NCBI GenBank assembly: GCA_029215795.1
Contig: JARDYH010000005.1
Span: forward strand, 160,047,814-160,111,813
DNA from: Anniella stebbinsi
Taxonomy: Eukaryota; Chordata; Lepidosauria; Squamata; Anniellidae
DNA length: 64,000 bases
Reading direction: 5' to 3'
Below are positions 41,189 through 51,817 of the stretch, piece by piece. Below the pieces are notes generated by a model. That model was given only the letters and a program-made list of their open reading frames with translations. It was not told the DNA's origin and searched no databases. Position numbers and translations under genes: made by a program. Every line of letters begins with the position of its first letter. Positions within the stretch are counted from its first letter, which is position 1.

Positions 41189-41319
41189 CACAGCCTTCCC
41201 CAATCTGGTGCCCGCCAGAGGCTTTGGACCACCACTCCCATCACACCCAAACCTGTTGGATGGGGCTGATGAGAGTTGTAGTCCAAAGCCTCTGGAGGTG
41301 GCCACATTAGGGAAGACCG
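41189..41319. mobile_element. Family C hAT foldback with 8-bp TSD
   Basis: 131 bp, CACAGCCTTCCCCAATCTGG to ACATTAGGGAAGACCG. Flanks TTCTAATG (41181-41188) and TTCTAGTG (41320-41327) match at 7 of 8. The core palindrome is CTTTGGACCACCACTCCC / AGAGTTGTAGTCCAAAG. Confidence 0.82.
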
Positions 41320-41443
41320 TTCTAGTGAAACAGAGAGCTCTCTCGGAGGAAGAACCAGGTCTGGATCAGAGACATTAAAAATGTGTTTACTTTTGAATGT
41401 CTGGACTGGAGCCTTTGTTTTTTCTTTTCTTTTTTCTTTTTTG

Positions 41444-41663
41444 CAGTGGACGCTGGTGGTCGTGATTTCAGTGGGGCAGCAAATCCATTCTGGATTTCAG
41501 TCAGAACCAGTCAGAACTGTAGAGGAGCTATCGAAAATGCTGAACCATCTCCCTAACATAGGCGCAGCACTTTGGATAGGTTTTTTAGAGTTCTGTATGG
41601 TTCTGACTGAGGCCCAGAGTGGATTCCCTGCCCCACCAAATTCGGAGTCACCAGCCCCCATTG
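41444..41663. mobile_element. Family P hAT foldback
   Basis: 220 bp, CAGTGGACGCTGGTGG to CACCAGCCCCCATTG, inverted halves around CTAACATAGGCGCAGCAC. Flanks CTTTTTTG and CTTCTTTC match at 6 of 8 in pyrimidine-rich DNA. Confidence 0.75.
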
Positions 41664-42537
41664 CTTCTTTCTTTTCTTTTTTTTGGTCTGTCACTGTTGA
41701 GGGTCCCAGTGCTCTTGGACACAACAGTTGGGTGAGGCTGATGAGTCTGATCTAAGAGCAGGACAAAGGATCGGTGCGGGGAGGAAGATAGCCCAGGCAC
41801 AAACGTCAAGGGAAATTTGGAAGGGGTTTTCCCATAGGGAATTCTCTAAAGCCTGAAATTAAAAAGGCCCTAGGTTGCCACCTAGTGGCTAATGTATCTT
41901 ATACCACCAAATAAAAGAATTCGCTACACACACACAGGCACGAAAGCTATTTACATTTTTCCTTACAGTCATTCTCAATCCTTCTTTAAAAAATAATAAT
42001 CAATTGTTATGACTGGTCTGACATTGTATATTTGTCCAGTATTTTATCTCCAGAAAAAGTATTTAATGAGAACAAATGGAAAGTCCCTACATACTTACTG
42101 TTCTGCTCCTTCTATTTGGTTAAATGTTATTGTAACCATAACTGTTAAAGGCAATTGGAACCTGTATTGATGCTGTTCTTTTGTTCTGTGTGTGTAATAA
42201 AACACCACCGTTCTGTTGCAAAAGTGTCTTTTTTCTTTTGTCCTCTTAATACTCTCAGATGTTAAGTTTCTCTGAGTATACTATTTCCCATACTATATTA
42301 TGCCATCTCCTTATGTTTCTCCATCCTTCTCATTCCTAAAACAAAACAACAAAGAAACAAAAAATACACCAACCCTGGAAGGTTCAGATATCTGCATGGC
42401 AAAGCTTGTGTTATGCGGACAGTGCAAGATCATGCCATGTAGTAAAAAAGTAATATTTTGCGAATGCAGAATTCCAAGGAACTTAGCTTTTTTCTTTTCT
42501 TAAATGGCTGACAAGATTCTAGCCCTCCTGATGAAAA
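41664..42537. other. Unannotated DNA
   Basis: AT-rich; GTGTGTAATAAAACACCACC near 42188 resembles a polyadenylation context, but no transcript model is supportable. Confidence 0.3.
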
Positions 42538-42790
42538 GAGAGCCAGTGTGACATAGTGGTTAGAGTGTTGGGCTGGGAGTCAGGGGATCCAGGTTCTAGT
42601 CCCCACTTGACTATGGAAGATCACTGAGTGACTCTGGGCCAGTTATAGACTCTCAGCCCAACCTACCTCACAGGATTGTTGTTGTGAAGATAAAATGGAG
42701 AAGAGGAGGATTATGTATGCCGCCTTGGGTTCCTTGGAGGAAATATGGTGGGATATTAATGTAATAAATAAATAAATAAATGAATAAAGA
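42538..42790 (+). mobile_element. tRNA-derived SINE, near complete
   Basis: AGAGCCAGTGTGACATAGTGG (A box), CAGGTTCTAGTCCCCACTTG (B box), GTGACTCTGGGCCAGTTA, ACCTACCTCACAGG, GCCGCCTTGGGTTCCTTGG and a GTAATAAATAAATAAATAA tail. It is the best SINE reference copy in the window. Confidence 0.88.
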
Positions 42791-42849
42791 ATCACATAGA
42801 AGAAAACATGCAATGACTTTATGTGTGTACCTGTGTGTGGTATCTATAT

Positions 42850-43125
42850 CTAAAGTGCTGGTTCTGACCTTTAAAGCCATATCTGGCTTAGAACTAATAT
42901 ACCTCAAGGTGTGCTTACTCCTACATGAAATTGTCTAGACACTGAGAACCTTTTCGGAGGCCCTCTTTCAACTTCCACCACCACCTGAGGTAAGGCAGAC
43001 ACCAATTCAAGGTGGGGCCTTTTCAGCACTAGCACCCTATCTTTGGAATTCCCTACGTAGAGAGGCTCACCTTGCACTGACTTTATATTTTTAGTGCCTT
43101 TTATTGGCCCAGGCCTATTAGATGT
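42850..43125 (+). pseudogene. L2-type LINE ORF2 C-terminal fragment
   Basis: A broken frame reads KVLVLTFKAISGLELIYL, then a stop, then GGAFSALAPYLWNSLRRE, the L2 C-terminal order (YKALHGL...AFS..P.LWN.LP). 5' and 3' truncated. Confidence 0.65.
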
Positions 43126-44600
43126 AGGTATGGGAAAATCAGGGATGCTCAGGCTCACTGAGACTCTCCAAATTGCACTTCAAAGCTTGGTTCACCTCAC
43201 TCCCATTCTCGTTTGCGTCCTGTCTTTCGTTTCATTCGTATGGGAGGGGTGCACACTTCCATGTGCATTCTTTAAGACTGTCCCCCATTGACTAAGGCAT
43301 GAAAATGCTTTCTTTTCTTTTTTAAATAGACATTTTCAAAGAGTGCATTTTGAAAACAAACACCGTTTTCAAGCATGATCGCAAGTTTGGAAATGTCTGA
43401 GCTTTCTCAGAAAAAAAGCAGTCATGTTTTGGGGTGCGAACAGAGCAGGTTCTGATGATTTGTGACCTGAACTGAAATTCTTGTACATTCCGAATTAGAT
43501 AGGCTGACAATTGTTTTCTCTGAAAGGTTGAAGGTTTAAAGTGGTTTTAACATCTACCACTGCTGATAATGTCCTGGCATTTCACAGTGTAATACTATAC
43601 ATGGCTGCTTAGAAGTAAGATCCATTGAGTTCCATTGGGCTTACCCCCAGGTAAGTGGGTATAGGATTGCAATCGTATTGTTTTTACATGCATTTTTTTT
43701 TAAAAAATGATTGTTTTAATTGTTTAATAAATGGTTTTAACTGTTAGCTACACTTCTAGGGTTGAAGAATGGGATACCCCTCCTGTCTAGAGAAAAAGTA
43801 AGGGGGAGGGCAAGGGGGAGAGGTTTGGATCTGGAATTTAGCAATTATGATATTCTCCCATTCCAGATGTTCCTCAGTTATTAATATATCCCCCTGAAGC
43901 AATGTTAAAGCAATAGCAAAATGTAGAATAGATGCAGCTGATGCTGCCCAGATCTGGGACAAAGGAAATGAAAGGATCAAAAGAAACAAGCTAGAAGAAA
44001 TGAAATAATAACTTTGGGGGGGCAGGGAGAGAGAAAGCTGCAACCTTGCAAACAAAAGAGAGCAAGAGAAAATGCAGAGGGCTGGAATATTGGTTGCTAA
44101 GGGATGCCCCGTACAGCCCTCAACAAACAGCCAATCCGTCAATTTCTCTCATTGATTGGCTGCACTATCATTTCAAAGCTCCCTGGAGTGGGGTGGGGAG
44201 CGGAATGTGGTGGAATTTAAGAGCCCAAACTTATTTTAGCCAAGGGGCTGACTCCACTTCAGATGGTTTGAGTTGTGGGCTTTGTTGGTGAAACAGGGGA
44301 GAAGGCAGATGTCGAATCTAGTGTGAACATTTTGGGGGCCAGGAGAGCTGACAAAAAACACATTCCATAAAACCCAATCACAAATGTCAATTTCTAAAAC
44401 ATTAGTTTCTAACACAAAAGTGACCAGATGGAAATCTGGGGGTGGGGGAGGGGCTGCACTTGAAAGAGTAAATGAGAACTTGGCAGATAGAGCAGGCAAC
44501 CCAAAGGAAGAGTATGAATACTTTACCTATGGACAAAGGTAAAAACACATTGGTGGGTTATTTTTTCTTGTTTAGGAAAAGGAAACAAAAAGGTAATTGA
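43126..44600. other. Unannotated DNA
   Basis: Repeat Q occurs at about 43590-43670 (AAGATCCATTGAGTTCCATTGG...TTACCCCCAGGTAAG). 43755-44470 is unassigned, without exon-like borders. Confidence 0.35.
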
Positions 44601-44735
44601 GGGTAGAATCCTAAACATGGTTAGATAGAGAAAAGGTTCACCAAGTCCCAGCATGCCCCAATGAGCACGGCTGGCTGGGGCATGCTGGAAGTCGTCGAAC
44701 TTTTTTTCTGTCCAAACCTGCATACGATTGCATCC
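44601..44735. mobile_element. Foldback D
   Basis: GGGTAGAATCCTAAACATGG to CTGCATACGATTGCATCC, around AGTCCCAGCATGCCCC / GGGGCATGCTGGAAGTCG and CTTTTTTTCTGTCCAAACC. The tandem-expanded sister is at 45398-45645. Confidence 0.65.
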
Positions 44736-44767
44736 TAAATGGACCAATGGACCATTTTTAGAAGTGA

Positions 44768-44885
44768 ACCATTGAACTACAGCTCCCTTAATCCCCAACT
44801 GGCATGGCCATGCTGGCTGAGGATAATGAATGTTATAATGAGGATGCTGGGAATTGTAAACCAGGGGGCACTGGGTTCGGGAAGG
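44768..44885. mobile_element. Family C foldback
   Basis: CATTGAACTACAGCTCCC...TGGCATGGCCATGCTGG...GATGCTGGGAATTGTAAACC...GGTTCGGGAAGGC. Confidence 0.6.
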
Positions 44886-45005
44886 CTATTAGAAGTATAT
44901 AAAACTATGCATGCTGGGGGAAGATTGAGAGATATTTTCTTCCCCCATTCCTTCATAATAATGCTAGAACTCAGCCTCACACAGTGAAAAGAGACTAGCA
45001 AAAGA
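44886..45005 (+). pseudogene. CR1 ORF2 scrap
   Basis: TATATAAAACTATGCATGCTGG, TTGAGAGATATTTTCTTCCC and TAATGCTAGAACTCAGCC match 12640-12715 of the larger CR1 fragment. Confidence 0.55.
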
Positions 45006-45059
45006 TGCAGGATAGAGTAGACCACCAAGAGGTACTCTGAACCCCATGTACACCACCAC

Positions 45060-45395
45060 GTGTGACTTCACAGAAGACTGGCCCACCTGGTATCAACATT
45101 GTCATCTTTTTGGCACCAGGTTAAGACTTTCCTGTACTCCTGGGCATTAGATGGCATATGATGGGGCTTTTAATGTCAGTTGTTTTATCAGGTCCTGGTA
45201 ACTTATTGTAACTGATCTTTTGTTTAGATGTTTCAAATTGTTTTTCAATTTTGTATGTTAAAGATGTTTTAATATTATATTGTATTTTTATACATTATCA
45301 TTTTTGTGAACTACTCAGAGATAGGGTTGACTATTGGGAAGTACAGAAATGAAAATGAAAAGCAATATTTAAATAAAATAATATAAAATAATTGA
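45060..45395 (+). mobile_element. L2-type LINE 3' end
   Basis: CATTGTCATCTTTTTGGCACCAGGTTAAGACTTTCCT is the same coding end as 62620-62660 of the L2 at 61.65 kb. It is followed by a TTTTAATATTATATTG 3' UTR, GTGAACTACTCAGAGATAGGG and an AATAAAATAATATAAAATAA tail. Confidence 0.75.
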
Positions 45396-45397
45396 TT

Positions 45398-45645
45398 TAG
45401 GGTGTAATCCAATGCATGTTTAGACAGAAGAAAGTCCTACAACTCCCAGCATGCCCCAGCCAGTGGCTGGGACATGCTGGAAGTTGTAGGACTTTTTTTC
45501 TGGTTGGGGCATTCTGGGAGTTGTAGGATTTTTGTCTGCCTAGGGCATGCTGGGAGTTATAAGACTTTTTTCTGGCTGGGACATGCTGGGAGTTGTAGGA
45601 CTTTTTTCTGTCTAAACACACATAGGCTTGCATCCTATCTTATGA
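45398..45645. repeat. Foldback D with tandemly amplified right arm
   Basis: Outer ends AGGGTGTAATCCAATGCATG and TAGGCTTGCATCCTATC are inverted. Inside, one left arm (AGTCCTACAACTCCCAGCATG) faces four right-arm units of about 35-65 bp, each with ATGCTGGGAGTTGTAGGAC-like sequence and TTTTTCTG. Confidence 0.75.
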
Positions 45646-46135
45646 AATTCACTTTCACAAGATATGGCTTCGAAAGGGGATTAGACTAGGAGGGGGGTCT
45701 AGTGTAGTGGAACCTCAATGCCCAGAAGCAGAATGTCACTAGGGGACAAAACGAAACCCTACACTTAAAACATCAACAGATGAAAATACCATTTATTCAC
45801 CAAGGCTGCATTTCTATGCCTACTTTGCTTGGAACTAAGGCTTCGGTCTTATTACATGCTTTCCTAGGAGGAAGCGCGACCTCAACGGGGCTTACTTCTG
45901 AGTAGACCTCATAGGCTCGCTTGCCCTTAACTCCTACGAACGCGTTTCCAGAGGGCAGCTGTGTTAAGTCTATTATTGCAGCAAAACTAACAAAAGAGTC
46001 TTGTGCCCTTTTAAGGCAAGCTTATGCCAGAATAGGTGTCACAGGCTCTGTTGTTTCTATTTATTGAGACCTTCCCCAGTGTAGATACGCACGGAATCCG
46101 GCACCATGGCGACCGTTTGTGGGTTTTTTAAAAAA
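45646..46135. other. Unannotated DNA
   Basis: Repeat Q-like GGGGCTTACTTCTGAGTAGAC at 45887-45908. A dispersed CAAAAGAGTCTTGTG motif is at 45990. Otherwise nothing. Confidence 0.35.
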
Positions 46136-47110
46136 AAAAATCTAATTTATTTCTATACCGCCCATCAGCCGCAGACTTACAAGCCCCATGCAATACGAGG
46201 AGCTACTTCTAAGTCAAGCCGCTTTGGGGTTGGGGACAGAAGGAATTCGAATTCGCATTCACGAGGCGCTTTCGCTGCGGGAAAGCAGGAAAATGCGGAC
46301 GAGGGAGCTCCTCCCCCGTCCTCAGGAGACCCGCTAATGAAGCTCACGCCTCCACCCAACGGGAGGGGAGGCGAGGAAATTTGGGCAGCAGAGCGGATTC
46401 CCAGCGTGCTTCGCGGCAAAGATTCAGAGCCGCCATGGGGCCGGCGGAGCGCGTGGCGTGGCGTGCTCTGGGGGATCCCTCGCCACCTTCGCACGGGGAA
46501 GCTGTCGCCACGCGGGACGTCGATGCGTCGGGCAGGTGGGAAACTCGGGCAAGGGAAGAACACGGCAGGCGTCTTCAAGGGAGCCTGCCGAGGAGGCGCA
46601 CTAGGTGAAGGGCAAACTGCAGCCAGGGTCTTATCCAGCGGACCATGCATATGCCGACTGTCCGGGTGGAGCAGAGGTGAGATAGTTAGGAAAGGTAAGC
46701 TGCAAAAGTGTAGGCAACAGCCGATATTTCTGGCAGCCGGTCTTCTAGCCGTTGGACCAGGTAGGTAAGGGGTAATTACCAACTTCTGTTGTCCGGCATT
46801 TAGCACCTGTACACAGAAGTGCAACTGATGCAGCTTTTTGAGGCATAGAGATTCAGTAACGGGAAAACCTCATGAGGACTCGCTGCTTGGGTCGCTCTTA
46901 TTTTTTAATTGGCGCTCCTGGGGTTTATTTTGGCTTTCGAGCGCTACAGCATAGGCAGTACTTACGCTGCAAACGTGCCGCCAAAACTCTTGGTCTCTGC
47001 GTAAATCGGCGGTGGAGCGCACGCTTCCAAGGCAAAAGTCCCAGCTTCAGTACGATCCCTCGGCAGCGCCAGGTAGGGCAGCGGGGACCTTGCCTGAAAC
47101 GCTGGAGAAG
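46136..47110. promoter_or_regulatory. CpG-rich island, candidate host promoter / first exon
   Basis: Starting after an antisense L2 tail (46140-46172), the stretch is dense in CG dinucleotides to about 46620, then less dense to 47110. The rest of the window is CpG-poor except some repeats. An ATG with strong Kozak context (GCCGCCATGG, ATG at 46435) lies in a 58-codon frame. Consensus-like donors are at 46535 (CAG/GTGGGA), 46695 (AAAG/GTAAGC) and 46761 (CCAG/GTAGGT). Long frames exist on both strands (46106-46768 plus, 46177-46824 minus), as expected of GC-rich DNA, and I recognise no domain. It could be the promoter of a gene or lncRNA leaving the window, or just CpG-rich sequence. Confidence 0.45.
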
Positions 47111-47121
47111 TGCTGCCAATC

Positions 47122-47250
47122 ATTGTTGCAGCCTCCCCCAACCTGGCGCCCTCTGGATGTGTTGGACTACAACTCCCATCATCCTCAGCTGCTGGGGATG
47201 GTGGGAGCTGTAGTCCAACACATCCAGAGGGCGCCAGGTCAGGGTGGGGG
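47122..47250. mobile_element. Family C foldback, well preserved
   Basis: CAGCCTCCCCCAACCTGGCGCC to GGCGCCAGGTCAGGGTGGGG, with core GGATGTGTTGGACTACAACTC / GAGCTGTAGTCCAACACATCC. Confidence 0.8.
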
Positions 47251-47889
47251 ACGGTGACACTGTGTAGACAGTACTGAGGCAGATGGACCAAATGATTTGA
47301 CCCATTTTAAAGGCAACTTTCCTGGTAGGTATGTGCCTGAGTTTAATTTTGCCTTTTCCTAGGAAGGTGAAATATTTTCCTGTTCCTGCATTGCGTCTGA
47401 GCAAGGAAGGATTCCTTTCCCCTTATGAATTATTCTTGACATGTTGTGCATGTGACTGTAGTGGTGTCTGTTCATCCTTTATGTTCGGTTAGTCCGCTGT
47501 GAGTGTGTTTGTGTGTGTGTGTGTACATAGCAATATTTACATTGTGGCTGTCAGTATTTCTTGGCTAAGTTGTGAGTTTGAAGAAGTCTGTGTTGTACAA
47601 TCAATGGTGTTTGCACTCTGGCAAGGAACATGCTATCTGTAGGGTTGCCAGTGTGAAGACCCTGAGGGGACTCTTGTGCTTTTAATGGTTGCATAGAAAA
47701 AGGGAGGGGGTGGCCAGTGTACTTTTCCCCCCCAGAACAGTTTTGCAAAAGGGGGAGAGGCTGCATCTAGTGAAGAAAAATGCTCTTTTACCTGGCCGGG
47801 AGTCCTGGACTTATCAAGCCCATATCTATTCTATCCTTCAACTGTCCTGGGTTCCCCAGAGAATCTTGGGAGTTGTCGTTTGCTGGCAA
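47251..47889. other. Unannotated DNA
   Basis: A (GT)n run is at about 47502-47524. GGGTTGCCAGTGTGAAGACC near 47643 may be a worn DNA transposon end. Confidence 0.35.
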
Positions 47890-48292
47890 TACTAGAACCC
47901 GGGGTCATCCCATGAAGCTGATTGGTAGGAGATTCAGGACAGATGAAAGGAAGGACTTCCTCACCCAGGGCATGGTGAAACTATGGCATTCACTACCACA
48001 AGATGGAGCGATGGCCACCAATTAGGATGGCTTTAAAAGGGGCTTGGATAAATTCCTGGAAGAGAAGACTGTCAATGGCTACTAGTCCTGATGGTTATGT
48101 GCTGTTTGCAGCATCAGAGGCAGTAAGCCTATATACACCAGTTGCTGGGGAACATGGGTGGGAGAGTGCTGTTGCACCATGTCCTATTTGCGGGTTTCTG
48201 GTCAACAGTTGTTTGGCCACTGTGTGAACCGAGTGCTGGACTACATAGATCCTTCGTCTGATCCAGCAGGGCTGCTCTTAATGTTCTTAAGG
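47890..48292 (+). pseudogene. CR1-clade LINE 3' fragment
   Basis: The frame HPMKLIGRRFRTDERKDFLTQG...LWHSLPQDGAMATN (47905-48022) matches the CR1 C-terminus at 12.7 and 29.1 kb. The 3' UTR follows to TCTGATCCAGCAGGGCTGC and TTAATGTTCTTA, the octamer-type CR1 tail. Confidence 0.8.
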
Positions 48293-48687
48293 ATGCTAAT
48301 AATTCCTTTGGAGATCCCTACCCATCGCACACACTTTCATGGAACTATATGAGTACCGAAAGGATCAGTTAAACCTCTGCTGTAGAATTGCCCTGTGCAT
48401 TTGGTTTGTATTCTACCCTAACTCCATGCAGTTTTATGCAGTTATGTTAATATCGTTTAGACATATCATTTAGGCAAGCCTTCCCAAACCTGTTCTACGT
48501 CAGCAGACAGCTATCAACCTATTTTATTTATTACATTTATTTCCTAGCCCTTCCTCCGAGGACCTTGAGTGTGAGTCTCCCCAGGCCTAATCTGATTCTC
48601 TAACCGTTGCACTGTGTGGAGATTCAGATTGTTTAAGGAAAAATAACGCCTATATGGATTTTTTTTATTTTTAAAAAAACATTAAAG
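48293..48687. other. Unannotated DNA
   Basis: 48545-48620 resembles a worn antisense SINE (CCTCCGAGGACCTTGAGTG). Otherwise nothing. Confidence 0.3.
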
Positions 48688-49262
48688 TAGGGGTCCCCAA
48701 CTTTTTGGAGCCTGTGGGCACATTTGAGAATTTGAGAAACTGCTGTGGGCACCACCAGAAAATGGCTCCCATGGAGGATGTGGCTAGTCACATAATGGCT
48801 GCCATGGGGGTCTGGCTAGTCAAGAAGTTGTGGGTAGAGTAGAGAAATTGGAAGGCTGGGAAGGAGGGGGAAATGGAAAGAATTGCTTCTTGGCCCGCCC
48901 AATCTTTTCTCATCCACACAGACTCCTTTCCCCTTCGCTCTGTCTCTCTTTCTCCACTCCCAACCTCTGGTCTTGCTATTTCTCTCTCTTGCTTGTCCCT
49001 GGCTGCCTTCTTTCCCTTCGTAGCCCCTAGCCTTTCTCTCCCACTCACCCCCCTTTACCTTGCTGTTTCTCTCGACACCCAGCCTCTAGCCTCGCTCTTT
49101 CTCTCCCCTCTGCTTCTTTGCCTTGCTTTCACTTCCTGCCTGCTGAACAGCTGATTAGTGGCAGGTTCAGGAAAAGGAAGGGAAACTGGTGCTCGGGGTT
49201 TTTTTTGAAGGGGGCAGGGAGTGAAGAGCTTTGTGGGTGCTGTTGGAGGTGCCTGCATTAAA
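48688..49262. mobile_element. DNA-transposon fragment R
   Basis: It starts GGGGTCCCCAACTTTTTGG and GAGCCTGTGGGCAC. Near the far end GTGGGTGCTGTTGGAGGTGCC is a partial inverse. The interior is a long C/T-rich stretch with repeated CCAGCCTCTAGCCTCG-like units. The right terminus is missing. Confidence 0.5.
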
Positions 49263-49335
49263 GGGTCTCCTGAAATGGAAAGCCTTAGCAACGCTTCCAG
49301 CAGGAACAAAATGAGGCAGAACTCGTCAGAGATGG

Positions 49336-49480
49336 GCAGCCTTTCCAAACCTGGCGCCTCAGGAGGATTGGACTACAATTCCTATCATCCCCAGCCAGCA
49401 GAAAACTTTGTCATAGTAGGGATTATGGGAGTTGTTGTCCCAGCACATCGGCAGGGTGCCAGGTTGGGAAAGCCTGGAGT
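49336..49480. mobile_element. Family C foldback
   Basis: CAGCCTTTCCAAACCTGGCGCC to GGTGCCAGGTTGGGAAAGCCTG, core GGACTACAATTCCTATCATCC / GGATTATGGGAGTTG. Confidence 0.78.
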
Positions 49481-49491
49481 AGAAAGAGTAG

Positions 49492-49708
49492 CTGAATTCG
49501 GACAACATGATGGTGGGGTAATAATCAACTTTACAGTTGTTCATCTAGGGGGTACTCCCCACACAACATGGTAATAAATAATCAACTGTGGTATGGATTA
49601 GGATCAGCGCTGAGTTGACTATGGCAGCATTCGGACGACACGATAGTCAATACAACAGACGATTGCCCCCCCCCCCCAGTTGCTTATTGTGACGTCCGAA
49701 TTCAGCCA
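49492..49708. mobile_element. Foldback element L, second copy
   Basis: GCTGAATTCGGACAACATG to GTGACGTCCGAATTCAGCC. It shares GGTACTCCCCACACAACATGG and GATCAGCGCTGAGTTGACTA with 4799-5026 but lacks the TAACCC units. Confidence 0.65.
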
Positions 49709-50107
49709 GTGTGTCTATGTTCCTGCTACTTTTCCCTGTGGTGGTGGTAGTGGTGGAGAGATATCACATAGATACCTCATACTGGAGAGGTATCAGGTTG
49801 TTAACTGTAGGTTATTTTAAATCATGTGGGACTCTGGGTTGTTGAGGGAGAAACAACCCAGAGTGTTAACCCATGGTTTGTTCTTGGGTTAAAATTCTAG
49901 GTTGTTTCTCCCTCAGCAGCCCAGAGTTCTGGATTCAGACATCACAGAGAACTATCAAGGAACAGGGTGTTCCTGGGTTGTTTAGCAAAGCGGAAGCGGA
50001 TGTATGGTCAGGAGCTAGCACACATGATCACTCCCACACACACTGAAACAACCCATATTTAACAAATTGTGTGAACTGGATCATAGTGTTGATATCTCTT
50101 TTTAACT
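49709..50107. mobile_element. Foldback with AACAACCC motifs
   Basis: ACTCTGGGTTGTTGAGGGAG is inverted within 20 bp as AACAACCCAGAGT (49831-49864). Further GGTTGTTTCTCCCTCAG and GGGTTGTTTAGC motifs suggest a DNA-transposon remnant related to 650-850. Confidence 0.45.
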
Positions 50108-50482
50108 GAACTTGCCAATAGATGGATTCACACAATCATGAAGGGAAAATAAGAAAAAGTGGCTTATTTTCCTTCCACTTGAGGAGTCTCCTATTAACAT
50201 AATTACCTTCACCAGGCATGGGTTGTTATGGCATCCTAACCCTGTGAGAGTGGCCGACTGGGATGGTTTACAAACAAACCAGCGACTCTAGAACAAGCCA
50301 TGGTTTTTAAGGTGTTTTGTAAACTACTCCATCCACCCATCCTCACCGGGTTCAGACATCGTATCAGCCTACACCTGGTGAGGGTAATTATGCTAATTTG
50401 GTGGCATGCAACTGGCACAAGTGGGGAGGGGAAATGTGCCATTGTGTCTTATTTTCCCTCTGTGATTGCGTGAACTCGGTCA
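50108..50482. mobile_element. Foldback S
   Basis: GATTCACACAATCATGAAGG...AAAATAAG at the left is inverted to CTTATTTTCCCTCTGTGATTG...GTGAACTC at the right. The middle has CACCAGGCATGGG / CACCTGGTGAGGG inverses. Confidence 0.55.
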
Positions 50483-51120
50483 AAGTGTTCCGTATTAGCT
50501 TGGCACACTCAAAATTTAACAGGTGATTAGCCGCTTTTCTTGGCATGGAGATAGTTAGAAATGCTTAGCTTACCTACTAATTTTTCTTTTAAGAGGCAAG
50601 TTGCTATTTAAAGGCACCAAAGCAGCAAAGAAAAGGTGGCTGCCATAAATCTTTAAGCAAGCTGCTGCAGCTGACATTTTATCTTCCCAAGGTAGCTTAG
50701 GTTGTGAGGTATAGTGTGTCTTCCCCAAGGTGACACAGTGAGTGTCACTGCTGAGACCAGCTTCTGCTAGACATTACACCCCACCAGGATCAGCATTCCT
50801 GTGGTGAGCTTCCCACTTCTTCACAGAACTCACAGAGGCTAGCACATACGGCGCTCCTCTGCCCAGGGCCACCTGGAACAGCATGGAGTATGGGGTAACT
50901 TATTGTATGATGACTGCTTATAACTCATGGGATGAGTTCTACCAAACCTGGGCTGAGTGTGCTTCAGTTTTGCATGCTCTGCTCTTACTTCAGTTTTGCC
51001 AGAATTCTTGTGTTCTACTTTTGTGCGTTCAAATTATAAAGCAGAGGTGCATACTCAAGAACTCCTTAATAGTGAAGGCATGAATGATCTCTTTTGTATT
51101 GCTGTGGATGTACTTTTGCT
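50483..51120. other. Mostly unannotated; MIR-like SINE scrap
   Basis: 50690-50800 (CCCAAGGTGACACAGTGAGTG...TGCTGAGACCAGC) resembles an antisense MIR/CORE-type SINE. The remainder is unassigned. Confidence 0.35.
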
Positions 51121-51175
51121 TAAGAAAGTCAGCCGTGGCTTGCTGGATCAGACCAAGGTCCAGGGTTCTTGACAA
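51121..51175 (-). mobile_element. CR1 3' remnant (antisense)
   Basis: AAGTCAGCCGTGGCTTGCTGG and ATCAGACCAAGGTCCA correspond to the antisense CR1 3' end (tail then GGATCAGACC). Confidence 0.5.
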
Positions 51176-51235
51176 GAATCCTAGCTTCCAATAGGCACTA
51201 GGTGATCCACTAGTAATTGGCCATTGATCACCAGT

Positions 51236-51690
51236 GAGACATCATCATTATTATTATATCTCTTTCTCACTCATGAAAGTTTTTCTAGACGGACATGACG
51301 GGCTTTGCCAAGTCATGCTGTCTTTTACAGAGTCAGGAATTTCCTGACAATTGAGCATATTTTAAGTATGTGTTTTCTGGATGTTGGCGTGGATGTATTT
51401 TGGTAGGTCCAGTTTCTGAAAGTTTTCTGTATTTTTTTTAATGTGATGCCAGCGACTGATGTGACTAATGGAATAATTGTGACTTCTTCCTGTTGCCATA
51501 GTTCTTTGACTTCCATGGCCAGTGGTGTATATTTGTCTCTCTTTTCCTCTTCCTTTTCTACAACATTTTTTGTCATTCGGTATTGCTATGTTATTGAGGT
51601 ATGTCTGTTTTTCTTTTTTGTGTATGACCTTTACATCTGGTCGATTGCAGGGTATTGTCTTGTCAGTATGAATTGTTCTGTCCCAGTATA
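51236..51690 (-). pseudogene. R4/Dong-type LINE ORF remnant, TAA-flanked
   Basis: Antisense copy of the 5185-5869 element. The minus frame reads MTKNVVEKEEEKRDKYTPL...MEVKELW, then VTSVAGITLKK and IVRKFLTL. Its 3' side ends GAGAAAGAGATATAATAATAATG. On its 5' side, ATATACTGGGACAGAAC is preceded directly by (TAA)n. The element therefore lies between TAA repeats, fitting the TAA-repeat target described for Dong. It is 5' truncated and frameshifted. Confidence 0.72.
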
Positions 51691-51800
51691 TTATTATTAT
51701 TATTATTTCGCTTCTTCTTATTATTATTATTATTTACATTTCTATACCGCCCCATAGCCGAAGTTCTCTGCGCAGTTTACAAAAGATACAGCCTACCTTC
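51691..51800 (-). mobile_element. ATT repeats and L2-type 3' end (antisense)
   Basis: (ATT)n runs (51690-51735) are followed by ACATTTCTATACCGCCCCATAGCC, GAAGTTCTCTGCGCAGTTTAC, the antisense L2 3' hairpin (compare 62835-62875). Confidence 0.65.
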
Positions 51801-51817
51801 CTCCCCTTGTATTAAAA

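Noticed and set aside
46106..46824. Overlapping 220-aa (plus) and 215-aa (minus) reading frames in the CpG island as genes
   Set aside because: GC-rich DNA is poor in stop codons on both strands. The plus frame starts inside an L2 tail and poly-A stretch, and neither product shows a domain or sensible composition.
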